A DNA stretch of 13,561 nucleotides from an uncultured Veillonella sp. (GTDB lineage Bacteria; Bacillota; Negativicutes; Veillonellales; Veillonellaceae). Positions 1 through 5,292 of the stretch are shown here, one piece after another. The stretch's first letter is position 1; every line of letters begins with the position of its first letter. The notes beneath the pieces were generated by a model. It saw only the letters and a list, made by a program, of their open reading frames with translations, was not told the origin of the DNA and did no database searches. The stretch spans positions 1-13,561 of the forward strand of contig URPV01000033.1 of the NCBI GenBank assembly GCA_900549805.1, given 5' to 3'. The translations under genes were made by a program, and so were the position numbers.

Positions 1-109
<109 letters not shown>

Positions 110-120
110 AATCAAAAAGA

Positions 121-156
121 AAAGGGTCTACCGAAAGGTAGGCCTTTTTCTTTTTG
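121..156 (+). terminator. Rho-independent terminator of the rRNA operon
   Basis: The stem aaaagggtctacc/ggtaggccttttt closes on a GAAA tetraloop (134-137), followed by two T5 tracts split by one C (146-156). It lies about 12 nt after the estimated 5S end. Confidence 0.93.
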
Positions 157-184
157 CTAGTATTGGACTGGTTATCTACTGAGC

Positions 185-199
185 GCCGTCACCAGCCAA
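185..199 (-). repeat. Antisense 15-mer of the 5S rRNA
   Basis: gccgtcaccagccaa is the exact reverse complement of 5S bases 70-84 (ttggctggtgacggc). The same 15-mer is kept in repeat copy B at about 443-457. In a read-through transcript it could pair with the 5S 3' half. It may be an inverted 5S fragment or simply part of a spacer hairpin. Confidence 0.7.
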
Positions 200-247
200 T
201 CTTGCCGGAGTATTCTTTGTTCTGTTAGATGTAAGGACGGCCTGGGA

Positions 248-306
248 AACCTAGGGCAATAGGCACTAAAGGAACGGAGTGACGCATAGTGCCATTGCAT
301 CAGGTT
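248..306 (+). repeat. Hairpin H1, loop of the GGARCG-AGYGA type
   Basis: Arms are ggcacta 262-268 with tagtgcc 287-293, then gcaat 256-260 with attgc 294-298 after a one-base bulge (A261), and an outer aacct 248-252 with aggtt 302-306. The 18-nt loop (269-286) contains GGAACGGAGTGACG. No T-tract follows, so it is not a terminator. Confidence 0.7.
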
Positions 307-309
307 CTA

Positions 310-347
310 AGCATGCATAGGGGAGCGTAGCGACAGCTATGCATGCT
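310..347 (+). repeat. Hairpin H2, loop GGAGCGTAGCGAC
   Basis: A perfect 11-bp stem (agcatgcatag 310-320, ctatgcatgct 337-347) surrounds a 16-nt loop GGGAGCGTAGCGACAG. The stem differs from H1 and H3 but the loop is clearly related. No T-tract follows. Confidence 0.75.
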
Positions 348-348
348 G

Positions 349-502
349 GGATAGGAAGTCGCTGATTAAGCAAAAGAGAAAGGTCTACCGAAAGGTAGGC
401 CTTTTTCTTTTTGCTAGTCTTGAACTGGCTATCTACTGAGAGCCGTCACCAGCCAATCTTGCTGGAGTATTATTTATGTTGTTAGACGTAAGGACGGCCT
501 GG
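349..502 (+). repeat. Direct repeat copy B: 5S-like tail, second terminator and spacer
   Basis: Second copy of 91-245. It starts with the same ggataggaagtcgctgatta tail (349-368), has the same GAAA-loop terminator, the same spacer, and ends with ggacggcctgg at 492-502. No body of a 5S gene precedes it: bases 247-348 hold two hairpins instead. It therefore reads as a duplicated rRNA operon end rather than a second functional 5S gene. Confidence 0.85.
379..412 (+). terminator. Second copy of the GAAA-loop terminator
   Basis: The stem aaaggtctacc/ggtaggccttt surrounds the GAAA loop at 390-393, followed by T5-C-T5 (402-412). It is nearly identical to the terminator at 121-156 and would act as a backup for rRNA transcription that reads through the first. 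Confidence 0.85.
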
Positions 503-514
503 TCCACAGAGAAC

Positions 515-548
515 CCCGTTTATAGGAGCGGAGCGAAGTATAAACGGG
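515..548 (+). repeat. Hairpin H3, loop GGAGCGGAGCGAAG
   Basis: A perfect 10-bp stem (cccgtttata 515-524, tataaacggg 539-548) surrounds a 14-nt loop of the same GGAGCG-AGCGA type as H2. It lies after repeat copy B, in the position that H1 and H2 occupy after copy A. Confidence 0.75.
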
Positions 549-656
549 AGTGAATCGCGGAGTTCGTCGCGTAAGGTTTTAGGTAGTCCCCCCCCAGCGA
601 CGAACAACACCCAGTATAGCTAAGGGAAGAAGGATAGATAAAGACTCGCTGATTAA
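549..656 (+). other. Gene-free spacer with a C8 run and a third degenerate 5S-like tail
   Basis: No gene is seen. gttcgtcgc (562-570) can pair with gcgacgaac (597-605) across a 26-nt loop containing a run of eight C (588-595). At 631-656 the sequence aggatagataaagactcgctgattaa resembles the 5S tail and leads straight into the last terminator, so it looks like a third, diverged copy of an operon end. Confidence 0.55.
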
Positions 657-660
657 ACTA

Positions 661-690
661 AAAGGACACACCAAGAGGCGTGTCCTTTTT
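661..690 (+). terminator. Third rRNA-side terminator, probably bidirectional
   Basis: The stem is aaaggacac/gtgtccttt with an inner cc/gg pair and one A·C mismatch, followed by T5 (686-690). Read on the minus strand, the hairpin is followed by ttttagttt, so it can also end the convergent GntP-family transcript, whose stop codon lies at 721-723. Confidence 0.8.
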
Positions 691-720
691 ATTATATATA
701 TATCAAGAGATAAGATACTA

Positions 721-2073
721 TCATCCTATTATAGCATTAATTAGTAAGACTCCAATCAGACCACAGATAGATGCTATTGTAGACATAAGGGTCCAAGTCT
801 TAAACATGTCCTTTAGGCTTAGACCAAAATATTCTTTTACAATCCAAAAGCCAGGATCATTGACGTGAGATGCTATGGTCGAACCTGCTCCAGTGGCTAG
901 GGCTAGAAGGGCTAAATTAACATCATGATTACCTAGGATTGGCATAACGATACCGATAGCCGATAAGCCTGCAACGGTCGCAGCACCTAGAGAAATTCTT
1001 AGGATAGCTGCAATAGCCCAAGCAAAAATGAGTGGTGATACGGATGAAGAGGCAAAGAGTTGGTTGATGTAATCGCCTACCCCACCTGCTAAGAACGTTT
1101 CCTTGAGGGCGCCACCAGCACCCGTGATGAAGAGCATCATAGAGATGGAGGCAACCGAACTAGAGAGAGCATTCATAGTTGTTTTCATGGATTTGCCCCG
1201 TAGGATAACTAGGGTGAAAATGGCGAAGAGGAGGGAGATAATCATGGCCCCGGACGGGGTGCCAATAAACTCTATGTATTGAACGATAAAATGGCTTTCA
1301 GAAATATGCCATAGGTTAGCTAGCGTGCGAGCAATCGTAGAGGATATTATGAGGATTACTGGTAGTAGGGCTACTAAGAGTGAAAGTAAAAAATGGGGGC
1401 GATCCTGCTCACTCCTTATCGAGGTATCTTCTTCTTCCGAGTGACTGCTTGGTCTGGTAAAGGTTTGCGGAGAGATCTTAGCTATGAAACGGCTAAAGAG
1501 ATTGCCTGTAATGTATACTGTTGGTATTGCTATAGCAATACCATAGAGAAGAACGGTACCTACATCAGCCCCATATTCTGTAGCTATGATGGTTGGTCCA
1601 GGATGTGGTGGGAGAAAGCAGTGGGTTGTTAAGAGGGTGGCCAGCATAGGGAGCCCCAACTTGTAAGGGTTGATGGAAAGTTCTTTAGCTATGGAGAAAA
1701 TAATGGGTAGTAGGAGAACTAGACCTACTTCAAAAAACATAGATATCCCTATGATAAAAGAGGCGGCGATGATAGCGCCACGAATGTGCTTGGCACCGAA
1801 TAATTCTGTTAAGCGCTCCGCAATCTGTTTGGCTCCACCACTGAAGGAGAGGACGCGGCCCAGCATGGCACCGAGACCAAAGATTAAGGTAATGTGGCCT
1901 AAGGTTGATCCCATTCCTTTTTCTAAAATAGAAGGAACGTTTTCTAAGGGGATGCCTAAGCCAATGGCGGCTATAGTAGAAACGACGATGAGGGAAATAA
2001 AGGTATTGAGCCTCACCACTGATATGAGGATGATGAGAAGAATAATGGCAAAGCCTGTTACAATAAGAGGCAT
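721..2073 (-). CDS. GntP-family organic acid:proton symporter
   Basis: A 450-residue integral membrane protein of the usual length for the GntP family (gluconate, idonate, D-serine and related carboxylate importers). It is hydrophobic throughout, with an estimated 12 or more membrane segments. Family hallmarks are visible: LPPHPGP at residues 154-160 followed by ATEYGADVG, and a C-terminal block with ASHVNDPGFW and KEYFGLS before the last helices. The start ATG at 2073 is preceded by AAAGGACC at a normal distance. It stands alone, convergent with the rRNA operon and divergent from moaB. No sugar-acid kinase or dehydrogenase is next to it, so the substrate cannot be assigned; gluconate, glycerate and D-serine are all possible. 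Palindromes upstream suggest a dedicated regulator. Confidence 0.9.
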   Translation of the reverse strand: MPLIVTGFAIILLIILISVVRLNTFISLIVVSTIAAIGLGIPLENVPSILEKGMGSTLGHITLIFGLGAMLGRVLSFSGGAKQIAERLTELFGAKHIRGAIIAASFIIGISMFFEVGLVLLLPIIFSIAKELSINPYKLGLPMLATLLTTHCFLPPHPGPTIIATEYGADVGTVLLYGIAIAIPTVYITGNLFSRFIAKISPQTFTRPSSHSEEEDTSIRSEQDRPHFLLSLLVALLPVILIISSTIARTLANLWHISESHFIVQYIEFIGTPSGAMIISLLFAIFTLVILRGKSMKTTMNALSSSVASISMMLFITGAGGALKETFLAGGVGDYINQLFASSSVSPLIFAWAIAAILRISLGAATVAGLSAIGIVMPILGNHDVNLALLALATGAGSTIASHVNDPGFWIVKEYFGLSLKDMFKTWTLMSTIASICGLIGVLLINAIIG

Positions 2074-2161
2074 GGAAGGTCCTTTCTCTAGATAGAATTA
2101 GCTATAGGCTTCCGATATGAGCCTACAAAATATCACAGTTAGAACATGTAATTTTATATAT

Positions 2162-2208
2162 AATAAACTATAGTAAAGAAGAAGTTTATTTCAGTAAGAA
2201 ATTTTACT
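2162..2208 (-). promoter_or_regulatory. Two operator-like palindromes upstream of the GntP-family gene
   Basis: aataaact (2162-2169) and agtttatt (2183-2190) form a perfect 8-bp inverted repeat with a 13-bp gap. Next to it, agtaagaaattttact (2193-2208) is a 14-of-16 palindrome. Both lie in the AT-rich divergent region 2074-2312, about 90-135 bp from the GntP start. No convincing -35/-10 pair was found for the minus strand, and AT-rich DNA yields such repeats by chance. Confidence 0.4.
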
Positions 2209-2230
2209 AGTTTTATTATATCGAAAAAGA

Positions 2231-2259
2231 TAGATTTAATAAATAGAGACTATTAGAAT
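2231..2259 (+). promoter_or_regulatory. Weak candidate promoter for moaB
   Basis: TAGATT (2231-2236), a 17-bp spacer and TAGAAT (2254-2259, five of six matches to the -10 consensus). The -35 match is poor, only three of six. It lies about 54 bp before the moaB start. Confidence 0.35.
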
Positions 2260-2312
2260 TAAAAGGCTGACTTAGAGAAGGTCCATTAGATTTAGTAAAG
2301 AGAGGTAAGATC

Positions 2313-2810
2313 ATGTCGACTGAGGTTATTAGAGATCGTGTGCTACGAATCGCCATTCTTACTGTATCCGATACGAGGACAGCAGAAACTGACAAAGGAG
2401 GTAATCGGGTACAAGAGATTGCCGAGGCCGCTCATTTTGATGTAGTTGCTCGATCCTTGGTCAAGGATGATATGGAAGCTATTAGCAATATTGTTGAAGG
2501 GTGGATCTCTGATCCTACTATCGACGTTGTCGTCACGACTGGTGGTACAGGCATTGCCAAGCGGGATGTGACCATTGAAGCGGTCTCTACCCTATTGGAT
2601 AAGGAAATACCGGGCTTTGGAGAGCTATTCCGCTACATCTCTTATGTAGATGACATTGGGCTTAGAGCTATTGCATCTCGGGCCATAGCAGGTGTGGCGA
2701 GGGATAGTCTTATCTTTGCTATTCCTGGCTCTGTGGGTGCGGTTACCTTGGCTATGGAACGGTTAATAGTCCCTCAAATTCCACATCTTGTACGAGAAAT
2801 TACTAAATAA
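2313..2810 (+). CDS. moaB: MoaB/Mog-type molybdenum cofactor biosynthesis protein
   Basis: A 165-residue soluble protein of the MoCF-binding fold. Family members bind molybdopterin; Mog adenylylates it before molybdate insertion, and MoaB-type proteins do the same in some lineages. Visible signatures are LTVSDTR (16-22), the TTGGTG pterin-phosphate loop (75-80) with Asp85, PGFGE-LFR (about 99-107), SRA-AGV and IPGS (137-140). Length and C-terminus resemble E. coli MoaB more than the longer Mog, but with no other mo genes here the two cannot be separated firmly. The start ATG has AGAGAGG 8-14 nt upstream. A short hairpin follows, and the next gene has its own promoter, so this appears monocistronic. 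It implies molybdoenzymes elsewhere in the genome. Confidence 0.88.
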   Translation: MSTEVIRDRVLRIAILTVSDTRTAETDKGGNRVQEIAEAAHFDVVARSLVKDDMEAISNIVEGWISDPTIDVVVTTGGTGIAKRDVTIEAVSTLLDKEIPGFGELFRYISYVDDIGLRAIASRAIAGVARDSLIFAIPGSVGAVTLAMERLIVPQIPHLVREITK

Positions 2811-2813
2811 TAC

Positions 2814-2830
2814 CATCCCTAGTAGGGGTG
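2814..2830 (+). terminator. Short hairpin after moaB, weak terminator candidate
   Basis: catccct/aggggtg forms a 7-bp stem (one T·G pair) with a 3-nt loop, just after the moaB stop. No T-tract follows, so intrinsic termination here is doubtful. Confidence 0.35.
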
Positions 2831-2913
2831 ATATAGTATGCAAATTTAGTCATTAATTTATCAGATATGCATAGGAAAATCCTTGTCTTTGCTAGGACGG
2901 GTAAAAGTGATTA

Positions 2914-2947
2914 TGCTATAATTAATATACAGTACAAGAGTATGTAC
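2914..2947 (+). promoter_or_regulatory. Extended -10 promoter and inverted repeat before the DUF47-PiT pair
   Basis: TGCTATAAT (2914-2922) is a perfect extended -10 element, which can work without a good -35; none is evident at the right spacing. Just downstream, gtaca (2932-2936) and tgtac (2943-2947) form an inverted repeat over the expected transcript start, a possible operator or leader hairpin. Confidence 0.6.
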
Positions 2948-2979
2948 CAAAGATAAAAATGATTGCGCAGGAGGACTCC

Positions 2980-3609
2980 ATGGCTTTCAAATTGAAAGGG
3001 AAAGAAGAAAAATTCTTCAGCATCTTAAATGATCACGCGGTGCTTTGTCACGAAGCAGGCTTGCTTTTAGTCGATGCTTTTAAAGGTGAGATCGACCCAG
3101 ATGAGGCCCTTAAAGAAATTAGTAAAAAAGAAAAGGAAGCAGATGAGCTTGTAAATGATACCGCAGAACGTTTGCGTAAGACCTTTATTACGCCAATGGA
3201 TCGGGAGGATATTCAACTTCTTATTGATCAGTTAGACAATACCATGGATGATATTAAAGATATTATGGATAAGGTGGTTATGTACCATGCAGGGAACCCA
3301 TCTCCTGGGGCTATTCGTATGGCGGAAATCGTTGCTAAGTGCGGTAAGCATGTAGCTAAATCCATTTCCTATATGGGATCTTTGAAGAAAAATCATGTTA
3401 AGGTAGAAGCTCGTGGTAATGAAGTCCTTCGCTTAGAAGAAGAAGCGGATGATATTTATCACGAAGAGATGGCAGCACTTTTTGCTGATTGTAAGGATGC
3501 GATTGAACTTATTAAGTGGAAAGAAATCCTTAATGCTATGGAAGATGTTATCGATGGCTGTGAACGCCTTGTAGGGACCTTCCGTCGGGTGGTATTAAAG
3601 TATGCTTGA
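2980..3609 (+). CDS. DUF47/PhoU-like accessory protein of the PiT phosphate transporter
   Basis: A 209-residue, highly charged, all-helical protein of the DUF47 (TIGR00153, PhoU-related) family. Members are usually encoded next to PiT phosphate permeases and are thought to modulate phosphate uptake from the cytoplasm. An in-frame ATG lies upstream at 2959, but the ATG at 2980 is preferred because AGGAGG (2969-2974) sits 5 nt before it and the protein then begins MAFKLKGKEEKFF, as family members do. Acidic helices such as DREDIQLLIDQLDNTMDDIKD and the C-terminal EDVIDGCERL are typical. Its stop overlaps the permease start by 8 bp, implying translational coupling and joint function. Confidence 0.9.
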   Translation: MAFKLKGKEEKFFSILNDHAVLCHEAGLLLVDAFKGEIDPDEALKEISKKEKEADELVNDTAERLRKTFITPMDREDIQLLIDQLDNTMDDIKDIMDKVVMYHAGNPSPGAIRMAEIVAKCGKHVAKSISYMGSLKKNHVKVEARGNEVLRLEEEADDIYHEEMAALFADCKDAIELIKWKEILNAMEDVIDGCERLVGTFRRVVLKYA

Positions 3610-4597
3610 TGCCCATTATTTAGTGTGGGCTGTAGTCTTCTGCGCATTGTTATTTGACTACATCAACGGCTTCCACGATACGGCTAATGCGATTGCTACC
3701 TCTGTTTCCACCCGGGCTATTTCTCCTAAGAAGGCCATTTTGATGACGGCAGTCCTTAACTTCTTAGGTGCCTTGGTATCCACAGGGGTTGCTAAGACAA
3801 TCGGTGGTGATATCGTTTTATCCCCTGATTTGATTGATTCTTCCATTATGTGTGCCGCTTTACTAGGTGCCATTATATGGAATTTATTAACTTGGATGTG
3901 GGGTATTCCGTCTTCCTCCTCACATGCCTTGATCGGCGGTGTTATTGGGGCTGTTGGTGTATCTGCTGGATTTGGCGCCCTTAATGAGCAAGGGATTTTG
4001 AAAATCTTCTTATCCCTTATTCTTTCTCCTGTAGTAGCCATGGTTGGCGGCTATATTATTATGAAAGTCTTGCTCTTTATCTTTGGTCGTTTTTCTCCTA
4101 TTGCCCTCAATGACCGTTTTCGAAATATGCAGGTTTTGTCCGCTATTCTTATGGCCTTTTCTCATGGCTCTAATGATGCCCAAAAGGCTATGGGTATCAT
4201 TACATTGACCCTCTTATCAGGAGGCTATATTTCTACCATGGACGTACCGACCTGGGTTAAATTGGCCTGTGCCACTTCTATGGCTTGTGGTACAGCCGTA
4301 GGTGGGTGGAAGATTATCTCCACCATGGGGACTAAGATTTTTAAGATGGAAACCATTAATGGTTTTGCTGCGGATTTAAATTCTGCCTTGACCATTTTTA
4401 CCGCTACCTTCCTCCACTTGCCAGTTTCTACAACTCATGTTGTATCTGGTTCTATCATGGGGGTTGGATCCTCTAAACGAATTAAAGCCGTTAATTGGGG
4501 TGTTGCACGGTCCATGGTTATGGCCTGGTGTGTGACTATACCTCTGTCAGCCATCATGTCGGCCCTTATTTATGAAATTGGCCACTTCCTCTTCTAG
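3602..4597 (+). CDS. pit: PiT-family low-affinity inorganic phosphate transporter
   Basis: A 331-residue membrane protein of the inorganic phosphate transporter (PiT) family, which imports metal-phosphate or phosphate with a cation. The two duplicated signature halves are present: FDYINGFHDTANAIAT (18-33) and FSHGSNDAQKAMG (about 186-198), along with SSSSHALIGG (about 104-113) and PVSTTHVVSG (about 274-283). The length fits the short bacterial PiT class with about 10 helices. The start ATG overlaps the DUF47 stop and has no strong ribosome site of its own, so translation is probably coupled. A strong terminator follows, closing the two-gene operon. Alternatives such as a sulfate permease of the same superfamily are less likely given the DUF47 partner. 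Confidence 0.93.
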   Translation: MLDAHYLVWAVVFCALLFDYINGFHDTANAIATSVSTRAISPKKAILMTAVLNFLGALVSTGVAKTIGGDIVLSPDLIDSSIMCAALLGAIIWNLLTWMWGIPSSSSHALIGGVIGAVGVSAGFGALNEQGILKIFLSLILSPVVAMVGGYIIMKVLLFIFGRFSPIALNDRFRNMQVLSAILMAFSHGSNDAQKAMGIITLTLLSGGYISTMDVPTWVKLACATSMACGTAVGGWKIISTMGTKIFKMETINGFAADLNSALTIFTATFLHLPVSTTHVVSGSIMGVGSSKRIKAVNWGVARSMVMAWCVTIPLSAIMSALIYEIGHFLF

Positions 4598-4619
4598 GAA
4601 GGAAATAACGATTAGAGTG

Positions 4620-4654
4620 AAACAGTCTTCGCTTTCTGCGAAGGCTGTTTTTTA
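4620..4654 (+). terminator. Rho-independent terminator after pit
   Basis: A perfect 12-bp stem (aacagtcttcgc 4621-4632, gcgaaggctgtt 4638-4649, allowing one T·G) with loop tttct and a T-run to 4653. Confidence 0.93.
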
Positions 4655-4665
4655 TTGACTTTTTA

Positions 4666-4746
4666 AATGTCCACTATTTTTGGATAAATTTAATGTTTAC
4701 TATTGCGGTATATTTTCATTTGTACTATACTCTTTGTAGTAAACAT
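4666..4746 (+). promoter_or_regulatory. Three-site operator bracketing the Rrf2-cyd promoter
   Basis: ATGTTTACTA (4693-4702) and its perfect inverse TAGTAAACAT (4737-4746) flank the promoter: the first abuts the -35 box and the second covers the expected transcript start. Their centres are 44 bp apart. A third, direct copy, ATGTCCACTA (4667-4676, eight of ten matches), lies 26 bp upstream of the first. The placement suits repression by a dimer pair or loop, most simply by the encoded Rrf2 protein. That assignment is inference. Confidence 0.6.
4703..4731 (+). promoter_or_regulatory. Promoter of the Rrf2-cydAB operon
   Basis: TTGCGG (4703-4708), exactly 17 bp, then TATACT (4726-4731). Start of transcription is expected near 4738, about 38 bp before the regulator's ATG. 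It is the only good promoter seen before cydA, so it probably drives the regulator and cydAB together. Confidence 0.75.
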
Positions 4747-4775
4747 AAAGGCCTTATGAACTACTGGAGGAACTC

Positions 4776-5231
4776 ATGAAGTTGAATCAAGCAACGGACT
4801 ATGCTTTCCGTATGGTTTTGCATATGTCTATGATGCCTGAAGGCTTCAAGATTACCGGTTCTGAATTAGCAGGTGCAGAAATGATTCCTGAGCGTTTTTT
4901 GCTTAAGATTATGCGCATGTTGATTCAAGCGGAAATCATGCAGTCATTTAGGGGTGTCGAAGGGGGCTTTGCCCTTAAAAAAAATCCTAAGGATATTAAT
5001 TTGCTCGATGTGATTCGGGCTGTAGAAGGAGAAGCTTACTTGCAACGCTGCCTCTACGATCCAGAATCCTGTAATAAGTCTTGTATGGGGCACTGCGCTG
5101 TTAATGAAGCTATGGCTACTATTCAAGATGAGCTGGCTAGCCACCTAAGAGAGGTTAACTTTGCTGATTTGGCTGAGCGAGAAAAGGAAATCCAAGGGAT
5201 TACCTCACCTTGCGCTTGTGGTAATTTCTAA
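4776..5231 (+). CDS. Rrf2-family transcriptional regulator with a cysteine cluster
   Basis: A 151-residue protein of the Rrf2 family (IscR, NsrR, RsrR, CymR). The N-terminus MKLNQATDYAFRMVLHM and the following winged helix (to about residue 69, with RGVEGGFAL as the wing) are typical. A cluster Cys92-x6-Cys99-x3-Cys103-x3-Cys107 occupies the position where family members bind an Fe-S cluster, and Cys146 and Cys148 sit near the C-terminus. Most relatives use three cysteines with wider spacing, so this variant is unusual. TGGAGG (4765-4770) lies 5 nt before the start. The gene directly precedes cydA with a 61-bp gap and no clear promoter between, so it likely senses oxygen, nitric oxide or redox state and controls the bd oxidase and itself. 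Confidence 0.88.
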   Translation: MKLNQATDYAFRMVLHMSMMPEGFKITGSELAGAEMIPERFLLKIMRMLIQAEIMQSFRGVEGGFALKKNPKDINLLDVIRAVEGEAYLQRCLYDPESCNKSCMGHCAVNEAMATIQDELASHLREVNFADLAEREKEIQGITSPCACGNF

Positions 5232-5292
5232 GTAGCTTATATGTTTTGATTTTATTCGTTGTTGCACGTAAGTGCGTGAAGGAGGATGCAGC

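Noticed and set aside
349..368. A second functional 5S gene in repeat copy B
   Set aside because: Only the last 20 or so bases and an internal fragment resemble 5S; the 5' half and loop regions are absent.
248..548. CRISPR-like array from the repeated hairpins
   Set aside because: Only the loops are shared, stems differ, spacing is irregular and there are no direct repeats of constant length.
157..660. Possible tRNA genes after the 5S rRNA
   Set aside because: No cloverleaf and no T-arm GGTTCRA-type motif with an acceptor stem was found; the hairpins have loops of the wrong size.
680..868. Plus-strand open frame of 62 codons starting inside the terminator
   Set aside because: It begins in the terminator stem and overlaps the 3' end of the GntP-family gene on the other strand; no ribosome site and no recognisable product.
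1393..2095. Plus-strand open frames (79 and 141 codons) opposite the GntP-family gene
   Set aside because: They are antisense to a well-supported membrane protein, have no good ribosome sites, and their residues are unlike any family.
5264..5275. Hairpin gcac-gtaa-gtgc before cydA as a regulatory element
   Set aside because: Only four base pairs with no conserved context; it also lies right at the ribosome site region and is likely chance.
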